From Alviniconcha marisindica (taxonomy: Eukaryota > Mollusca > Gastropoda > Provannidae): a DNA stretch of 64,000 nucleotides. The first letter of the stretch is position 1, and each line of letters opens with the position of its first letter. The stretch lies in contig JABMCL010000047.1 in assembly GCA_018857735.1 (NCBI GenBank), positions 807,501-871,500 of the forward strand. Reading direction: 5' to 3'. The translations under genes were made by a program, and so were the position numbers. Below are positions 37,836-48,603 of this stretch, piece after piece. The notes under the pieces are model-generated. The model worked only from the letters and a program-made list of their open reading frames with translations, was not told the DNA's origin and ran no database searches.

Positions 37836-38367
37836 TTTGATCTTATCGCGACTAGCTGAGTATGTAGATCAGCACCTGTCACTACTTTAGCACCAAGTGA
37901 CAGACTGATTCCCTGTACCCATGCTACTTCAACACGAGGCACGTTCTCAACATGCCGCACTACAAGCTTAATCGTTCGTGTGCAACGAATTTCCTTCTGA
38001 GAAACAAATAAAACCAAACAAATCCTTTGATTCCAATGAGCCGGAAAAATAGGAAGACGTTTTACTTCGTGCATGCATCATTAGACGCATATATGCACTG
38101 AAGACCAACGAACCACCCACCCCCCGCCCCCACCCCGCCTTCCTAGTACCAGGCGCTTGAAGACCGTATGATATTCTCGCTTGTCCACTGCTTCGCTCAT
38201 CGAGCAAACCCCGTCCTGTCCGGAAAGCCAGGGGTTGGGACTGACAGTCAAATAAATAGGCAACAGCTAGACAAACACGAGAGGGCCGGTGCAAAAGCAA
38301 AACACCCTGCACCTTGAACTGACCTAGCCCTCGTTTTTACACCCGTTCTGCCCCTACCAAGGAAGGA

Positions 38368-38420
38368 CGGGGGGGGGGGGGGGGGGGGGGGGGGGGAAGA
38401 AAAAGAAAAAAAAGAAAAAA
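38368..38420. repeat. G homopolymer and A-rich tract
   Basis: About 26 G followed by AAGAAAAA repeats. Confidence 0.96.
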
Positions 38421-38567
38421 AAAGCGTACCCAACTCTCGGCAAGAAATCATTCCTGACGTTCGGCCTTATCGGTTATCTTCTCCTACCCCTGCAAATACC
38501 GGTTATCTGCTCCTGGCAAGCGGGAGCCGCCTGCGCGTTGGAAGTGTTATAGCGAGCCTGTTGCTGC

Positions 38568-38608
<41 letters not shown>

Positions 38609-39016
38609 CTACCTACTTCGGCTGGAACCCGACTCCAACAAGGCGCAATATTACTCTAAGATAAAAGCTAGTAATAATAATAATAATAAAGAAATAATTC
38701 TTATGAAGCGCTATTCTTTAACCAGAGTTAAACTCACTGCGCTGTACAAACATCTTATCACAAAAACTACACTAGCATACATTTCAGCAAACAAAACCTT
38801 AATTATTGCAGCTTAAATACCATTATCGCCTATCGAACATTAGACACACACACACACACACACACATAATGACATGCGCACACCAGTCTCCACTCGTCCA
38901 CTCATATAGCAATTAACAAAATATTAACTTAATGATCTCAAACAACAACACCAATTTGAATCTGTCTCTAATAACACTTTGCATGCAAGCATGTATGCAA
39001 ACTACGTATTTGTGTG

Positions 39017-39019
<3 letters not shown>

Positions 39020-39079
<60 letters not shown>

Positions 39080-39084
39080 GCACG

Positions 39085-39118
<34 letters not shown>
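39020..39118. repeat. (CA)n / (CACG)n microsatellite
   Basis: About 95 bp with a central run of ACGC units. Confidence 0.97.
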
Positions 39119-39119
<1 letters not shown>

Positions 39120-39565
39120 CACTTTTTGTTGTTGTTTTTTGAAACATTATTTTTAATTAATGTCTACATGCAAGCAGCTTCTTTTTAAAATGTATACCTA
39201 GTCAGTTTTGGGCTACTTACTGACTGAAACGAAGTCGAAATACTGCATGTTAAAACATTTGCTAAAAAGGTTATATCGTAAACACACTACTGAAGATTAT
39301 GCCTTAATGGGGCGATATTCTGCTTGCATTCCGTAAATTTAAAGCACTCTCCACCCCCCCCCCCCCCCCCCCGCCTCTTTCTCTCGGGACCCTAATTTCA
39401 CCGTCCCTAGCATCCCACCGCGGGGCTTGCGACCAGAATGTTCCGCAAGGAAATAAATAGTGTTTAGTCAAAATACGCTGAAGCACAGGGTCGTTTTTTT
39501 CTTGTTGTTGTGCTTTTGACCTTCTTCGCAGAAAGACTGAAAACACTCGTTTCTGCTGTGCTCAA

Positions 39566-39583
39566 CAACAACAACAACACAAC

Positions 39584-39660
<77 letters not shown>

Positions 39661-39720
39661 AAACATCAGCTGTTACTACATTGTTCAAATGGCCAATTCA
39701 TTTGCTCAACGCCGTAATAA

Positions 39721-39755
<35 letters not shown>

Positions 39756-39765
39756 CCACACACAC

Positions 39766-39800
<35 letters not shown>
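39566..39800. repeat. (CA)n and (AAC)n block, partly duplicated
   Basis: (CA)n at 39587-39657 and 39757-39799 with (AAC)n between. Each CA tract is followed by a related flank (AACATCAGCTGTT / AATATCAGCTGTTG, then CATTGTTCAAATGGCCAATT), so a unit of about 145 bp was duplicated. Confidence 0.93.
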
Positions 39801-39801
<1 letters not shown>

Positions 39802-40187
39802 AAATATCAGCTGTTGTTGTTACATTGTTCAAATGGCCAATTCATTTGCCGCTCAACGCCGTCATAAAAACCACTGACTCCGAAATCGTCATGAATCGCA
39901 GCGACTCTTCATAAACAGGCATTTCCGTCGTTTTTGGCCCGTTCGGGAAAGACATCCACATCCACGCAGAGATTACAAGAAACAGGGCCATAGCCACGAG
40001 GGATCGAAAACAGACCGGTACAGTAAAGGTCAGGACGCAGTTGGATATGGTGGGCGCGCAAATACATCAGTTCCGCAACGAAGACTTCGGGTAAAAGAAG
40101 CGTTGCACACAAGGTTGATCAAGAAGCTTGGGACCGAGGTCGAGTTCTTTGTCTTGTTTCGTTGGGGGTGGGGGGTGGGCGGGGGTA

Positions 40188-40189
<2 letters not shown>

Positions 40190-40221
<32 letters not shown>

Positions 40222-40258
40222 GTTTTTGCTCCCCCCCCCCCCCCCCCCCCCCCCCCAT
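40190..40258. repeat. (GT)n and C homopolymer
   Basis: About 14 GT units, then a run of about 26 C. Confidence 0.96.
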
Positions 40259-40659
40259 CACCCTTCCTTTTTAACTCTCTTCGGTCATAAAGTGACGTAC
40301 AACTTGCACTTCGTTAGGGCTCACGTTAGGAGTAAGCGCCTTAACCTTCACAAATTCTCTTTTACGTTACGTTACGTGTGACGTGAACAGTGAACAGCAA
40401 ATTGAATCTGACTGTGACTTGCGGCCTGGTGATTTGCGATTTCACCGTGACGTGATCTTCGCGGCTGTCTGGTCGTTCAAAGGATCGACTAAACCGTCAG
40501 GGAGACTAGGGACCTACACCCGCACACCAGCCAGCCGAGATCATACAATTATTACACGCGCCAGTGAGCCACAGTTGTGGTGGATCTTTAGGAAATGCGT
40601 GCGCTTTCGTTGTTGTTGTTGTTTGTTTCCTTTTGTTGTACGCATTTCCATTTTTTTGT

Positions 40660-40691
<32 letters not shown>

Positions 40692-40819
40692 TGCCGTGTC
40701 TAACCATTGCGAAATTTGTCGGATGTTCTTTAGCTGATGTTTCGGGCCATTGGGGTTTCTGAAACACATTCCTTGACTTGGTTGGCTGAATGACAGAATG
40801 GGGCCTGCTGTCCTCAGAT

Positions 40820-40907
40820 GACTGGGCTCAAGAGCACCAACTAACTAACTAACCCTAATGTGTCAACATTAGGGTTAGTTAGTTAGTTGGTGCTTTTGAG
40901 CCGAGTC
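40820..40907. repeat. Long hairpin (inverted repeat), 41-bp arms, 6-base loop
   Basis: Left arm 40820-40860 and right arm 40867-40907 are reverse complements with two mismatches. The inner 34 bp have only one. The loop is TGTCAA. The arms contain a CTAACTAACTAACCC / GGGTTAGTTAGTTAG core. The stem is long enough to extrude as a cruciform or fold in RNA. Confidence 0.93.
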
Positions 40908-41519
40908 AACCACATAGGGTTATATCAGGGCTAATGAAACATTAGGGACAGGTGGGATGGTCAAGGATTGTCTACAGAGTGACCTGGCCTAGCTTCCATC
41001 GCTTGTAAAACAACCAAATGGAGTGAGTGACGACGTCACTGCCCATATCAATGCAGAATCAGTTTGGTCATGACAAAGTAGCACTTGCTACAGGTAGATA
41101 GATAGATAGATGGATCATGTATAACAACAGTCCAAGCATGTCCTAGTTTTAAAAACGTTTGTTCCAAATGTTCACCCATTGGAGGACTTTGTCAAGACCT
41201 GCCGGTCGGCTAGATTCCTACGACACAGATATATAGGTAGACAGACAGATAGGATCAGTTTCCTTCTTCCTTTCTGACAGTTGCCGTCACTGTGTTAGTG
41301 ATCCCTGGCCTGCGGCCAAAGCACTCATGTGATAATGACCGCATCCACGTGTACCCGCGTGCACCATTTCAGGGCATCCCGGCTGGGCCGTGGCGCGCAT
41401 CTGAATTAAAACTCCAGACTAAGCAATGTCCGTTATAACCATGACTGTGTTGAAAAAGAGGGCGAGAAGAGGGAAAATGGGACGGGGAGGGAGGCTACCC
41501 CTTCCTCTGCCACTACCAC

Positions 41520-41522
<3 letters not shown>

Positions 41523-41596
<74 letters not shown>

Positions 41597-41641
41597 CGGT
41601 CAGTGCCCCCCCCCACCAGCACCAAACCCAGCAACAATTCT

Positions 41642-41709
<68 letters not shown>

Positions 41710-41738
41710 AACACACACACACACATTCGTATCTCAGG

Positions 41739-41779
<41 letters not shown>

Positions 41780-41801
41780 ACACACACACAACACACAACA
41801 C

Positions 41802-41858
<57 letters not shown>
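41523..41858. repeat. Dense (CA)n block
   Basis: Four CA tracts interrupted by short unique pieces over 335 bp. Spurious His-Thr / Cys-Val open frames cover it on all frames. Confidence 0.97.
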
Positions 41859-41860
<2 letters not shown>

Positions 41861-42129
41861 CCACGCTCGTCATCGATGTAACATTCCTCACATACAGCTG
41901 TTCCCTGCGGTGTTGCGTGCCTGTTTATTTTGGTCTCCGACTGCTCTGATGGTAAGGAATCTGCTTTTAACGTGTCTTGGGTTACAGTCCTTCTCTTCTT
42001 CACCCTTCGTCTTTTCCTTGCGAGCGCTGATTGCAGACAAACAGCAGTGAAAGCTGTAGGTGGTCCACACATCATTCGGGGGACTTTTGCTCGCACATAC
42101 AGCCACAATGTGATGAGAGGCTGGGGCTG

Positions 42130-42247
42130 AATTACTCAACAATGCGTGTGCGTGTGTGTATGTGTGTGTGTCGGAGAGAGACAGAGAGAGAGAGAGAGAG
42201 GGGGAGGGGGGCTGAGAGGGGAGGGGCAGAGAGAGAGAGAGAGAGAG

Positions 42248-42293
<46 letters not shown>

Positions 42294-42400
42294 TATGTTT
42301 GTTCATGCGCGCGCACGCGTGTGTATTTGTGTGCGTGCGTGCGTGCGTGCGTGCGTGCGTGTGTGTGTGTGTGTGTGCGTGCGTGCGTGCTGCCTGAGCA
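42130..42400. repeat. (GT)n(GA)n(GC/GT)n block
   Basis: GT, GA with G interruptions, then GCGT tetramers. Confidence 0.95.
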
Positions 42401-43127
42401 CAGTTGGGCGTACGTGCCTATGTAGTGCTTCCCCCTACGACCCTCCCCCCCCCCTCCCCCCCGACCCCTCCCTCGACCCCTCCCCCTCCCCCCCCCAGCG
42501 TACTTTCACTTGGGGCAGCTAGTGAAGGATGGGTGGTAGGAAAGGGAATGGGGTGAGGTGATGGAGCCGGAGAGCTGTCAGCAAACGAAGGGGAGTTGTG
42601 AAACACGGGCCAATTTACCGACGCACTCGCAGACAGACACGCTGCACAGATTGCGTCTGGGAGTCCTCACAGGATATGGCTGGTACTGACTGAGGTGGTA
42701 CTGTATTCAATAGCCGTGAAGACTCGCAGTTGCTGTAAAAAAGCGCTTTGCAGTGACAGTAACGATGCGTTTAATTGACTCGCCCGCTTCATAAACTCCA
42801 CTACCCTCTTTTTCCAGTCGTTTCAGTGGCCAATTTCTTCGGGTTATATTAGACGCGCGCGTCACTCCTCTCTCCGCTCTCGTTTTCCCTCTCTAGCCAT
42901 TCCGCCTTTCTCCTCAAATCACTTTCTGTCTTTGCCTCCTCCTCCCCCACCTCCCTCCCTTCACGCCCCACCCTTCTTATATTCCGCTCTGCCCTCTCTG
43001 TATGTCTCCCCCAGCCCTCAAACACAACCCTCTCTAGCCATCACCTAATTTCTGCACTTTAGCTCTCCCCCCCACCCCATCCCTCACGCCCCACTCCTTC
43101 TCTTTCTCTCTCTGAGTCTTCCCCCTC

Positions 43128-43249
43128 CCCCCCCCCCCCCCACCACACAGCAACACACACACACACAAACATCACTTAGCCTCAGTAACACACACACACA
43201 CACGTACCCTCTCTCTCTCTCTCTTTCTCTCTCTATCTCTCTCTCTCTA

Positions 43250-43288
<39 letters not shown>

Positions 43289-43305
43289 CGCGCGCGCCCA
43301 AGTAT

Positions 43306-43374
<69 letters not shown>

Positions 43375-43375
43375 G
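43128..43375. repeat. C tract, (CT)n and (CA)n block
   Basis: About 14 C, short CA, CT-rich, then two CA tracts around a CGCGCGC core. Confidence 0.95.
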
Positions 43376-43429
43376 CTTACCACTCTCATCTCAAGCGTTA
43401 TTCACGACCGCTTACGCCATGCCACCATT

Positions 43430-43910
43430 TTGGTGCAGCAAACACCACCACTGAAGCACTAACTATACTTTTAGTGGATAAACCCGCGCCTGCGACTCCC
43501 GCAGCTCTACAGCAATGGCTCGGCCCCTCTCCCCAATTCCTCGCCGACCCTTGCTGCATGCCCATTCCCCAATTACTAGCGGCAACAAATTATTCATGGG
43601 CTCTCCTTTGATTCATCAATTTTTCAACTGCCAGGCCAGGCCGGAGACCGAGCCAATTACTGCTAGTCCCCGAGACCGTCACACTGATTCATCGCACTAA
43701 CGTTAGTCCCGCGTCCGCAGCCACCACAGCCAAACTCGCATACTATGATGCAGCTGGCTATATAGACAGCGAGTGTATAACCAAGGATTCTCTCTCTTCT
43801 GCTGCATGCCGACGGACTCCAGAACATTACTCTTCATAAATGCTAATGACCAAGTGGGTGTGCGCTCTTAGCGGAAAAGTCTAATTAATTATATCGCATT
43901 TTTAGTCTCA
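43430..43910. promoter_or_regulatory. Unique block with clustered homeodomain motifs (candidate element)
   Basis: Contains CCAATTACTAGCGG, ATTATTCATGGG, TTGATTCATCAA, GCCAATTACTGC, TAAATGCTAATGAC and CTAATTAATTATATCG over 450 bp. It sits between (CA)n blocks in the middle of the 20.6-kb intron. This is the richest such cluster in the window. Confidence 0.3.
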
Positions 43911-43934
43911 TCCAGCCTCGTAAAAAAAAAAAAA

Positions 43935-43937
<3 letters not shown>

Positions 43938-43991
<54 letters not shown>
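43938..43991. repeat. (CA)n microsatellite
   Basis: About 26 CA units after an A tract. Confidence 0.97.
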
Positions 43992-43993
<2 letters not shown>

Positions 43994-44224
43994 CGCGCGA
44001 GTAAAGTGACGTCCGTGTTGTGTCAACCTTTAGACTGATTTGTCGCCCAAGCTGTTCAACTGACCTCTTGCTCTCGCCACCCTCTGCAGCCTAACTCGGA
44101 CGAACTTTTAGCCAGTCAGTGCCTGAGTTCGAACACACTTCCTTAGACAAGCCCGTGGGCTGTCCAAGAACTATAGTAATTGTAATGTAATAGTAATTGT
44201 AACTGTAATGAAAAGAAGAGGTAG

Positions 44225-44226
<2 letters not shown>

Positions 44227-44270
<44 letters not shown>
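44227..44270. repeat. (CA)n microsatellite
   Basis: About 21 CA units. Confidence 0.97.
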
Positions 44271-44271
<1 letters not shown>

Positions 44272-44697
44272 CGAGCACCTGCCCGTGCTGTTGTCGAAAA
44301 CATTGATGAACACATGATATGTTGTTCACTTCGCTGTTATGTATCAAAGTGGGCGGAGCGATCTGGCTAAAGACGAGAGGTCAGTTTTAGTCACTCACGT
44401 GCGCGCACGCAGGCTAGGCCAGTTTTGACAATGACAATGATAATATGTCCAGCTGCTGTCAGTGAGAGTGGATGGGACCTTCCTCGTGTATCTACAGGGT
44501 TCCCTCTGCTACAACTAGTCCTCTGGGACTTGGGGCTAATGACACACACGCGCTGCCATACACATGACTTCAAGGTTTGTCACAGGCGTGATCCAATTTG
44601 TATTTCCCACGCAGCTGCAGTTCCTCTAACTGACTGACTGGTGGGGGAAAAGTGTATCTGTCGCGTTGCTCGGTTGTAGCATCTCTCTTTCTCTATC

Positions 44698-44944
44698 TCT
44701 CTCTCTCTCTCTGTGAGTCTATGTGTGCGTGCACAAGCACCTGCATGCACGTGCGTGTGGGCATGTAGTGGGTACGAGCGTGCGCGCAAGGGCGTGCGTG
44801 TGTGTGCTGTAATATCTGTGCTCTCTCTCTCTCTCTCTGAGAGTCTATGTGTGCGTGCACAAGCACCTGCATGCACGTGCGTGTGGGCATGTAGTGGGTA
44901 TGAGCGTGCGCGCAAGGGCGCGCGTGTGTGTGCTGTAATATCTG

Positions 44945-44950
<6 letters not shown>
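44698..44950. repeat. 126-bp tandem duplication with (CT)n border
   Basis: Two copies of GAGTCTATGTGTGCGTGCAC then AAGCACCTGCATGCACGTGC and TGTGCTGTAATATCTGTG, separated by (CT)n. The third end runs into (GTGC)n. Confidence 0.92.
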
Positions 44951-44979
<29 letters not shown>

Positions 44980-45434
44980 TGTGTGTGCGTGTGTGTGTGT
45001 GTGTGTGTGTGATGTGTGATGCAACAGCAAAGGGTACAGGACATACATATATATATTATATCGCAAACATATATATATATATATATATATATTAAATATT
45101 GCTGTCGGTCTATTTCAAAAGGGGAAGGGAGGGGGGAGAGAGAAAAAAAAGGCTGTAACGCTGCTGACTGGTCCAGAGATTTAGCTGTGGAGCAGCTGCA
45201 CCGCAGATTTAAGAGCCGTGCTCACGCTGAGGCCCCAGCTCACTACTGTAGCAGAGACCCTGGGGTCGCTCACTGTGCAGTTTGGCAATATCTAAATATC
45301 TAAAGAGCACAAACGTCAAGAGAATTGGGGGTCTTGCAACTGATTTCACACGCTGCAATGAATAAATAATTTCGTCCTTTCCTCATCAGAGAGGGATAGG
45401 GGAGAGAGAGCGAGGGGCGAGGGAGGGTTGGAGG

Positions 45435-45436
45435 GA

Positions 45437-45534
<98 letters not shown>

Positions 45535-45662
45535 GCCAGACAGACAGACAGAGACAGACGGACAGAGAAAAATGTACATAATTTGCACACACACACACAC
45601 ACACGATCCAATACATGCAGGCATGTGCACATGGGCATGCGCAGACACACATACACCATAGA

Positions 45663-45722
<60 letters not shown>

Positions 45723-45726
45723 CTCC

Positions 45727-45766
<40 letters not shown>

Positions 45767-45777
45767 CTCTCTCTCTC

Positions 45778-45834
<57 letters not shown>

Positions 45835-45836
45835 GC

Positions 45837-45877
<41 letters not shown>

Positions 45878-45880
45878 TCA
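45435..45880. repeat. (GA)n, (GACA)n and (CA)n cluster
   Basis: GA tract 45439-45490, GACA tract to about 45562, then several CA tracts separated by CTCTCTCCAGTA-like linkers, ending in (GCAC)n at 45876. The CTCTC-AGTA-CA linker occurs twice, so part of the cluster is a duplicated unit. Confidence 0.95.
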
Positions 45881-46134
45881 CAGCACACCAATCAGGACGG
45901 ACTTACTTCCAACTGATGAGGAAGATGCCCTTTGCAAACAAAATATGACAATACATACACCCTTTCAGTTCCACGACCTCTGTACACTTACAACGCCCAA
46001 CCCAACCCATGCAACTGTGCACGACTCGAGAAGCACCCGCATGTAGCGTGCATTGTGCAAACGGGGAGGACTGAAGGAAAGGGAGTATTTCACCGGTCAA
46101 TTCAGTGAGTGCAGTCCTGGACCCGGTAACTTAC

Positions 46135-46245
46135 CTTTGACATACATCATGGCCGGGTAGGAATAGTCCACCCCCAGTTCGTTCTCCGCCACACACTCGT
46201 ACGTCGCTTCATCCGACTCCTGGCTGTTCTGGATCTGAAGGTAGC
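46135..46245 (-). CDS. Lar: LAR-type receptor tyrosine phosphatase, exon B: second half of Ig domain 2
   Basis: This 111-nt exon (37 codons, phase 1 at both ends) completes Ig2 of the receptor ectodomain. It reads GYLQIQNSQESDEATYECVA followed by ENELGVDYSYPAMMYVK, once the first Gly is completed by the last base of exon A. YECVAEN holds the second disulphide Cys of the Ig fold and the F-G strand region. Fly Lar has a very similar stretch ending in LYVK. The acceptor is TTTTGCAG and the donor is a textbook AAAG|GTAAGT. The last base joins exon C to form GTG (Val), giving [11 protein letters not shown], the same junction as in fly. No ELRE-type mini-exon insert (the vertebrate meB position) lies in this direct splice. 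Such a 12-nt exon could still hide in the 20.6-kb intron that follows. Confidence 0.92.
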
Positions 46246-46965
46246 CTGCAAAAGCCCCACGACACAATCAAGTGATAGTCAAAAGGTTCCTTCACAAGGC
46301 CCAGACGGAAAGCAAAAGATGAAGACAACGATGCGTAAATGCTTACAGTATGTAAATACCCCTTTGCTGGTGGCCAGTAATTGTTTGGTATGCACAACAT
46401 TGCCAAGGGAAGAAGACAGAAAAAGAAGTAAAAGAAGGGGGAAAAAAAGACAGAAAAGAAAAAAAAGAAAAAGAAAAAAAGAAGCAAGAAATCTTGCCCG
46501 TACTTGCCAAACACTCGAATACCAAATGTCATAACTACTATATTTATGTCTCATAACTATCATCTATGGACTGATTCTATGACAAATAAGTCTTGTTGTC
46601 AAATGCCCTGTTTCCTCGTTCGTTTTCACATATTTTGGCCCGCCATCCCCCTACCCGCACCCCCTCTCGCACAAGCTCTCTCCGTCTCTTCCCATGACCT
46701 CCTGCAGTAGGTCGGGTTTTTGATGGAAATTTGTGCACCCAAAATATCGGCGATATAATTACATACATAGCAGTCCAAGGGCAGCAATCTGCCATGCGGA
46801 CAGACCGGAGGTTTCCGAGTTGCGTCCCTTCACCAGCAGCTCTCACACTCCACGCCTCGCTTTTCCGGCACGCTTTTCCAAGAAGAATGTCGTGGAACAA
46901 TGCTTGGAGTTTGCTGCTCTCTCGCTCTCTCTGAGCTACAATAATACGTATCTATTCAATAAGTA

Positions 46966-47062
46966 AACATTATGCTTAACGTCCACAGAAACCATAAAGC
47001 TTATTAGGGACGGGGAGAAGGGAGTGAAAGGGGGGGTATGGGGGTGGGGCAAGAGGGAGATT
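46966..47062 (-). mobile_element. SINE 3'-tail fragment
   Basis: Starts TTATGCTTAACGTCCACAG, then ACCATAAAGCTTATTAGGGA and a G-rich body, as in the tails at 6.65 and 28.9 kb. The tRNA-like head is missing. Confidence 0.75.
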
Positions 47063-47296
47063 TATTCACATAATCACAATAACTATATACCCCCAAGGTG
47101 AACACATGTCATGCCACTGAACTACACAACGCCGGTGGTTGTTTTGGGGATGTGATCAAAGATTGAAGAGCGATGTGATGATGGTTTGCAACTGCCACTG
47201 TCAGATTCCACTGTCACTTGCAACCGTCGTGCAAGGAGGATATTTTTTTTATATGAAATAAATAAATGCAGTCTCCTCTAAAGCCACGAACAGCTG

Positions 47297-47339
47297 GGGG
47301 GGCGGGGGGCGGGGGGGGGGGGGGGGGGGGGGGGGGGGT
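47297..47339. repeat. G tract preceding the left direct repeat
   Basis: About 40 bp of almost pure G directly before the 356-bp repeat. A similar G-rich tract precedes the right copy. Confidence 0.96.
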
Positions 47340-47341
47340 AT

Positions 47342-47697
47342 GAGTTCAAAGCTACATATGAGGGCTGTTTTGGACCCGGAAATCGAAACTCATTTTTCAA
47401 ACCCTATCCGACGCACCCACTCTCCCCAACCACCTCTGATTACGGGACTTCTGCTGGGGAGCTGACCCTAGTTTTTCACACTTTAATTTTAACCGAGGAC
47501 GATTCCTTATCACTGAATGAAACGTCACCACGTTCATGTGATTATTAGTGTTCAAAATCACAGACAGCTGCGAGTGAGCGCGCGCGAGAGTGACAGACAG
47601 AAACACACAGACAGAAAGAGAATCTCTAAAATGACACGCCGCAGTCAGAGCGCTCGGATACCAGTTCAGCGTACCCACTTTTTCCTCTCTCTTTTTT
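47342..47697. repeat. 356-bp direct repeat, left copy
   Basis: Matches 48947-49302 in the same orientation. I found one clear difference (CTCGGATACC here, CTCTGATACC there), apart from the T tract at the end. It starts immediately after a long G tract and ends in a CTCTCTTTTT tract. There are no terminal inverted repeats and no convincing open frame. Confidence 0.93.
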
Positions 47698-47744
47698 TTT
47701 CCTGGCTGACAAGCATATATATATATATATAAGCCAGCTGTTCG

Positions 47745-47970
47745 TGGGTGAGCATGTCTGGCCGAGCGGTAAGGCGTTAAGCTGGTAATTGGAGAGCGTC
47801 GCTTCGATTCCCCCCTTAGGTTCTCCTTCCTCTTTAAAGTTTGTGACTTAAGGACGCCGTCTTGTGACTTTGCCCCTCACACTGAATGAAACATCCTCCC
47901 TCATCCCAAACCCCCTAGGATCTCGGTCCCCGCCAGTACTGCCTCTCCGGAGACAACCACGGCGCTAAAC
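47745..47970 (+). mobile_element. tRNA-derived SINE with GGCGYTAAAC tail
   Basis: The head shows an A-box-like TGGCCGAGCGGTAAGGCG and a B-box GCTTCGATTCC at about 47801, typical of a SINE descended from a tRNA with a long variable arm. A conserved body follows (CTTGTGACTTTGCCCCTCAC), then a tail with TCTCGGTCCCCGCCAGTAC and AGACAACCACGGCGCTAAAC. The tail runs straight into the 70-bp donor array, whose units hold a related sequence. It lies antisense to the Lar gene. Confidence 0.85.
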
Positions 47971-48439
47971 CGGCCCACCGAGCGAAGCTGCTCGTGGTCA
48001 CCCTCACCGTTTTCCACCAGGACACAACCCAGCGTTATACCAGCCCACCGAACGAAGCTGCTCGTGGTCACCCATACCGTTTTCCACCAGGACACAAACA
48101 AGCGTTATACCAGCCCACCGAACGAAGCTGCTCGTGTCACCCTCACCGTTTTCCACCAGGACACAACCCAGCGTTATACCAGCCCACCGAACGAAGCTGC
48201 TCGTGGTCACCCTCACCGTTTTCCATCAGGACACAAACCACCGTTAAACCAGCCCACCGAACGAAGCTGCTCGTGGTCACCCTCGCCGTTTTCCATCAGG
48301 ACACAAACCACCGTTAAACCAGCCCACCGAGCGAAGCTATTCGTGGTCACCCTCGCCGTTTTCCATCAGGACACAAACCACCGTTAAACCAGCCCACCGA
48401 ACGAAGCTGCTTGTGGTCACCCTCACCGTTTTCCATCAG
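47971..48439 (-). repeat. 70-bp minisatellite carrying copies of the exon A splice donor
   Basis: There are seven end-to-end copies of a 70-bp unit (one is 69 bp). On the plus strand each ends in CCGTTTTCCAYCAG, at 48020, 48090, 48159, 48229, 48299, 48369 and 48439. The last copy is the true 3' end of exon A. Read on the gene strand, a unit holds 13 exonic bases (CTGATGGAAAACG), a donor-like hexamer, about 31 intronic bases and about 20 bases resembling the tail of the neighbouring SINE. Donor-like dinucleotides from the exon outward are GT (true), GC, GC, GT, GT, GT (GTATGG) and GT. Confidence 0.95.
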
Positions 48440-48603
48440 CTGGATCCTGGGGTCGCTGAGGTCGACGGGCATCATGTCCTTGAGCCACATGATGGTGGGC
48501 TCGGGGTCGCCGGACGCCTCGCACTGCATCACCGTGCTCAGCCCCTTCTCCACCGACTTCAGCTTGGGGTGCAGCAGGATCCGCGGGTACCCTGTCGGGA
48601 ACT
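48427..48603 (-). CDS. Lar: LAR-type receptor tyrosine phosphatase, exon A: first half of Ig domain 2
   Basis: Coding exon of a LAR-family receptor protein tyrosine phosphatase, a neuronal cell-surface receptor for synaptic organisers and proteoglycans. The 177-nt exon reads through GYPRILLHPKLKSVEKG, then MQCEASGDPEPTIMWLKD, then DPRIQLMEN. This is the A to C' strand part of Ig2, with the first disulphide Cys in QCEA and the core Trp in MWLKD. It aligns with fly Lar and human PTPRD Ig2 as I know them. The acceptor is a TAG preceded by a T-rich tract; an alternative AG two bases further in is possible. The donor is AACG|GTGAGG, in phase 1, and joins exon B to give a Gly codon. Third codon positions are GC-rich, unlike the surrounding intron. 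The last 13 coding bases and the donor are repeated six times in the adjacent intron. Family is certain; orthology to one vertebrate paralogue is not implied. Confidence 0.93.

Larger units (their letters stand above)
46246..48426 (-). other. Lar intron between exons A and B (2.18 kb)
   Basis: This short intron splits Ig2. From its 5' end it contains the 70-bp donor-bearing minisatellite, a plus-strand tRNA-derived SINE, a short (TA)n, the left copy of the 356-bp direct repeat, a long G tract and a minus-strand SINE tail fragment. It ends in a mostly unique AT-rich stretch with an AAAGA-rich tract near 46.4-46.5 kb. In vertebrates the meA mini-exon lies within Ig2; no 27-nt-class exon could be picked out here by eye. 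Confidence 0.85.

Noticed and set aside
40840..40885. Interstitial telomere repeat (AACCCTAA / TTAGGGTTAG)
   Set aside because: Only one TTAGGG-like unit per arm; the repeated unit is GTTA, not TTAGGG.
41426..41881. Long His-Thr or Cys-Val open frames
   Set aside because: Pure (CA)n/(GT)n translation; the same applies to the GA (Arg-Glu) and CT (Ser-Leu) frames elsewhere in the window.
48347..48426. Continuation of the exon A reading frame past the donor
   Set aside because: The frame crosses a consensus donor and enters the 70-bp repeat. The peptide has no Ig features, and exon B completes the domain.
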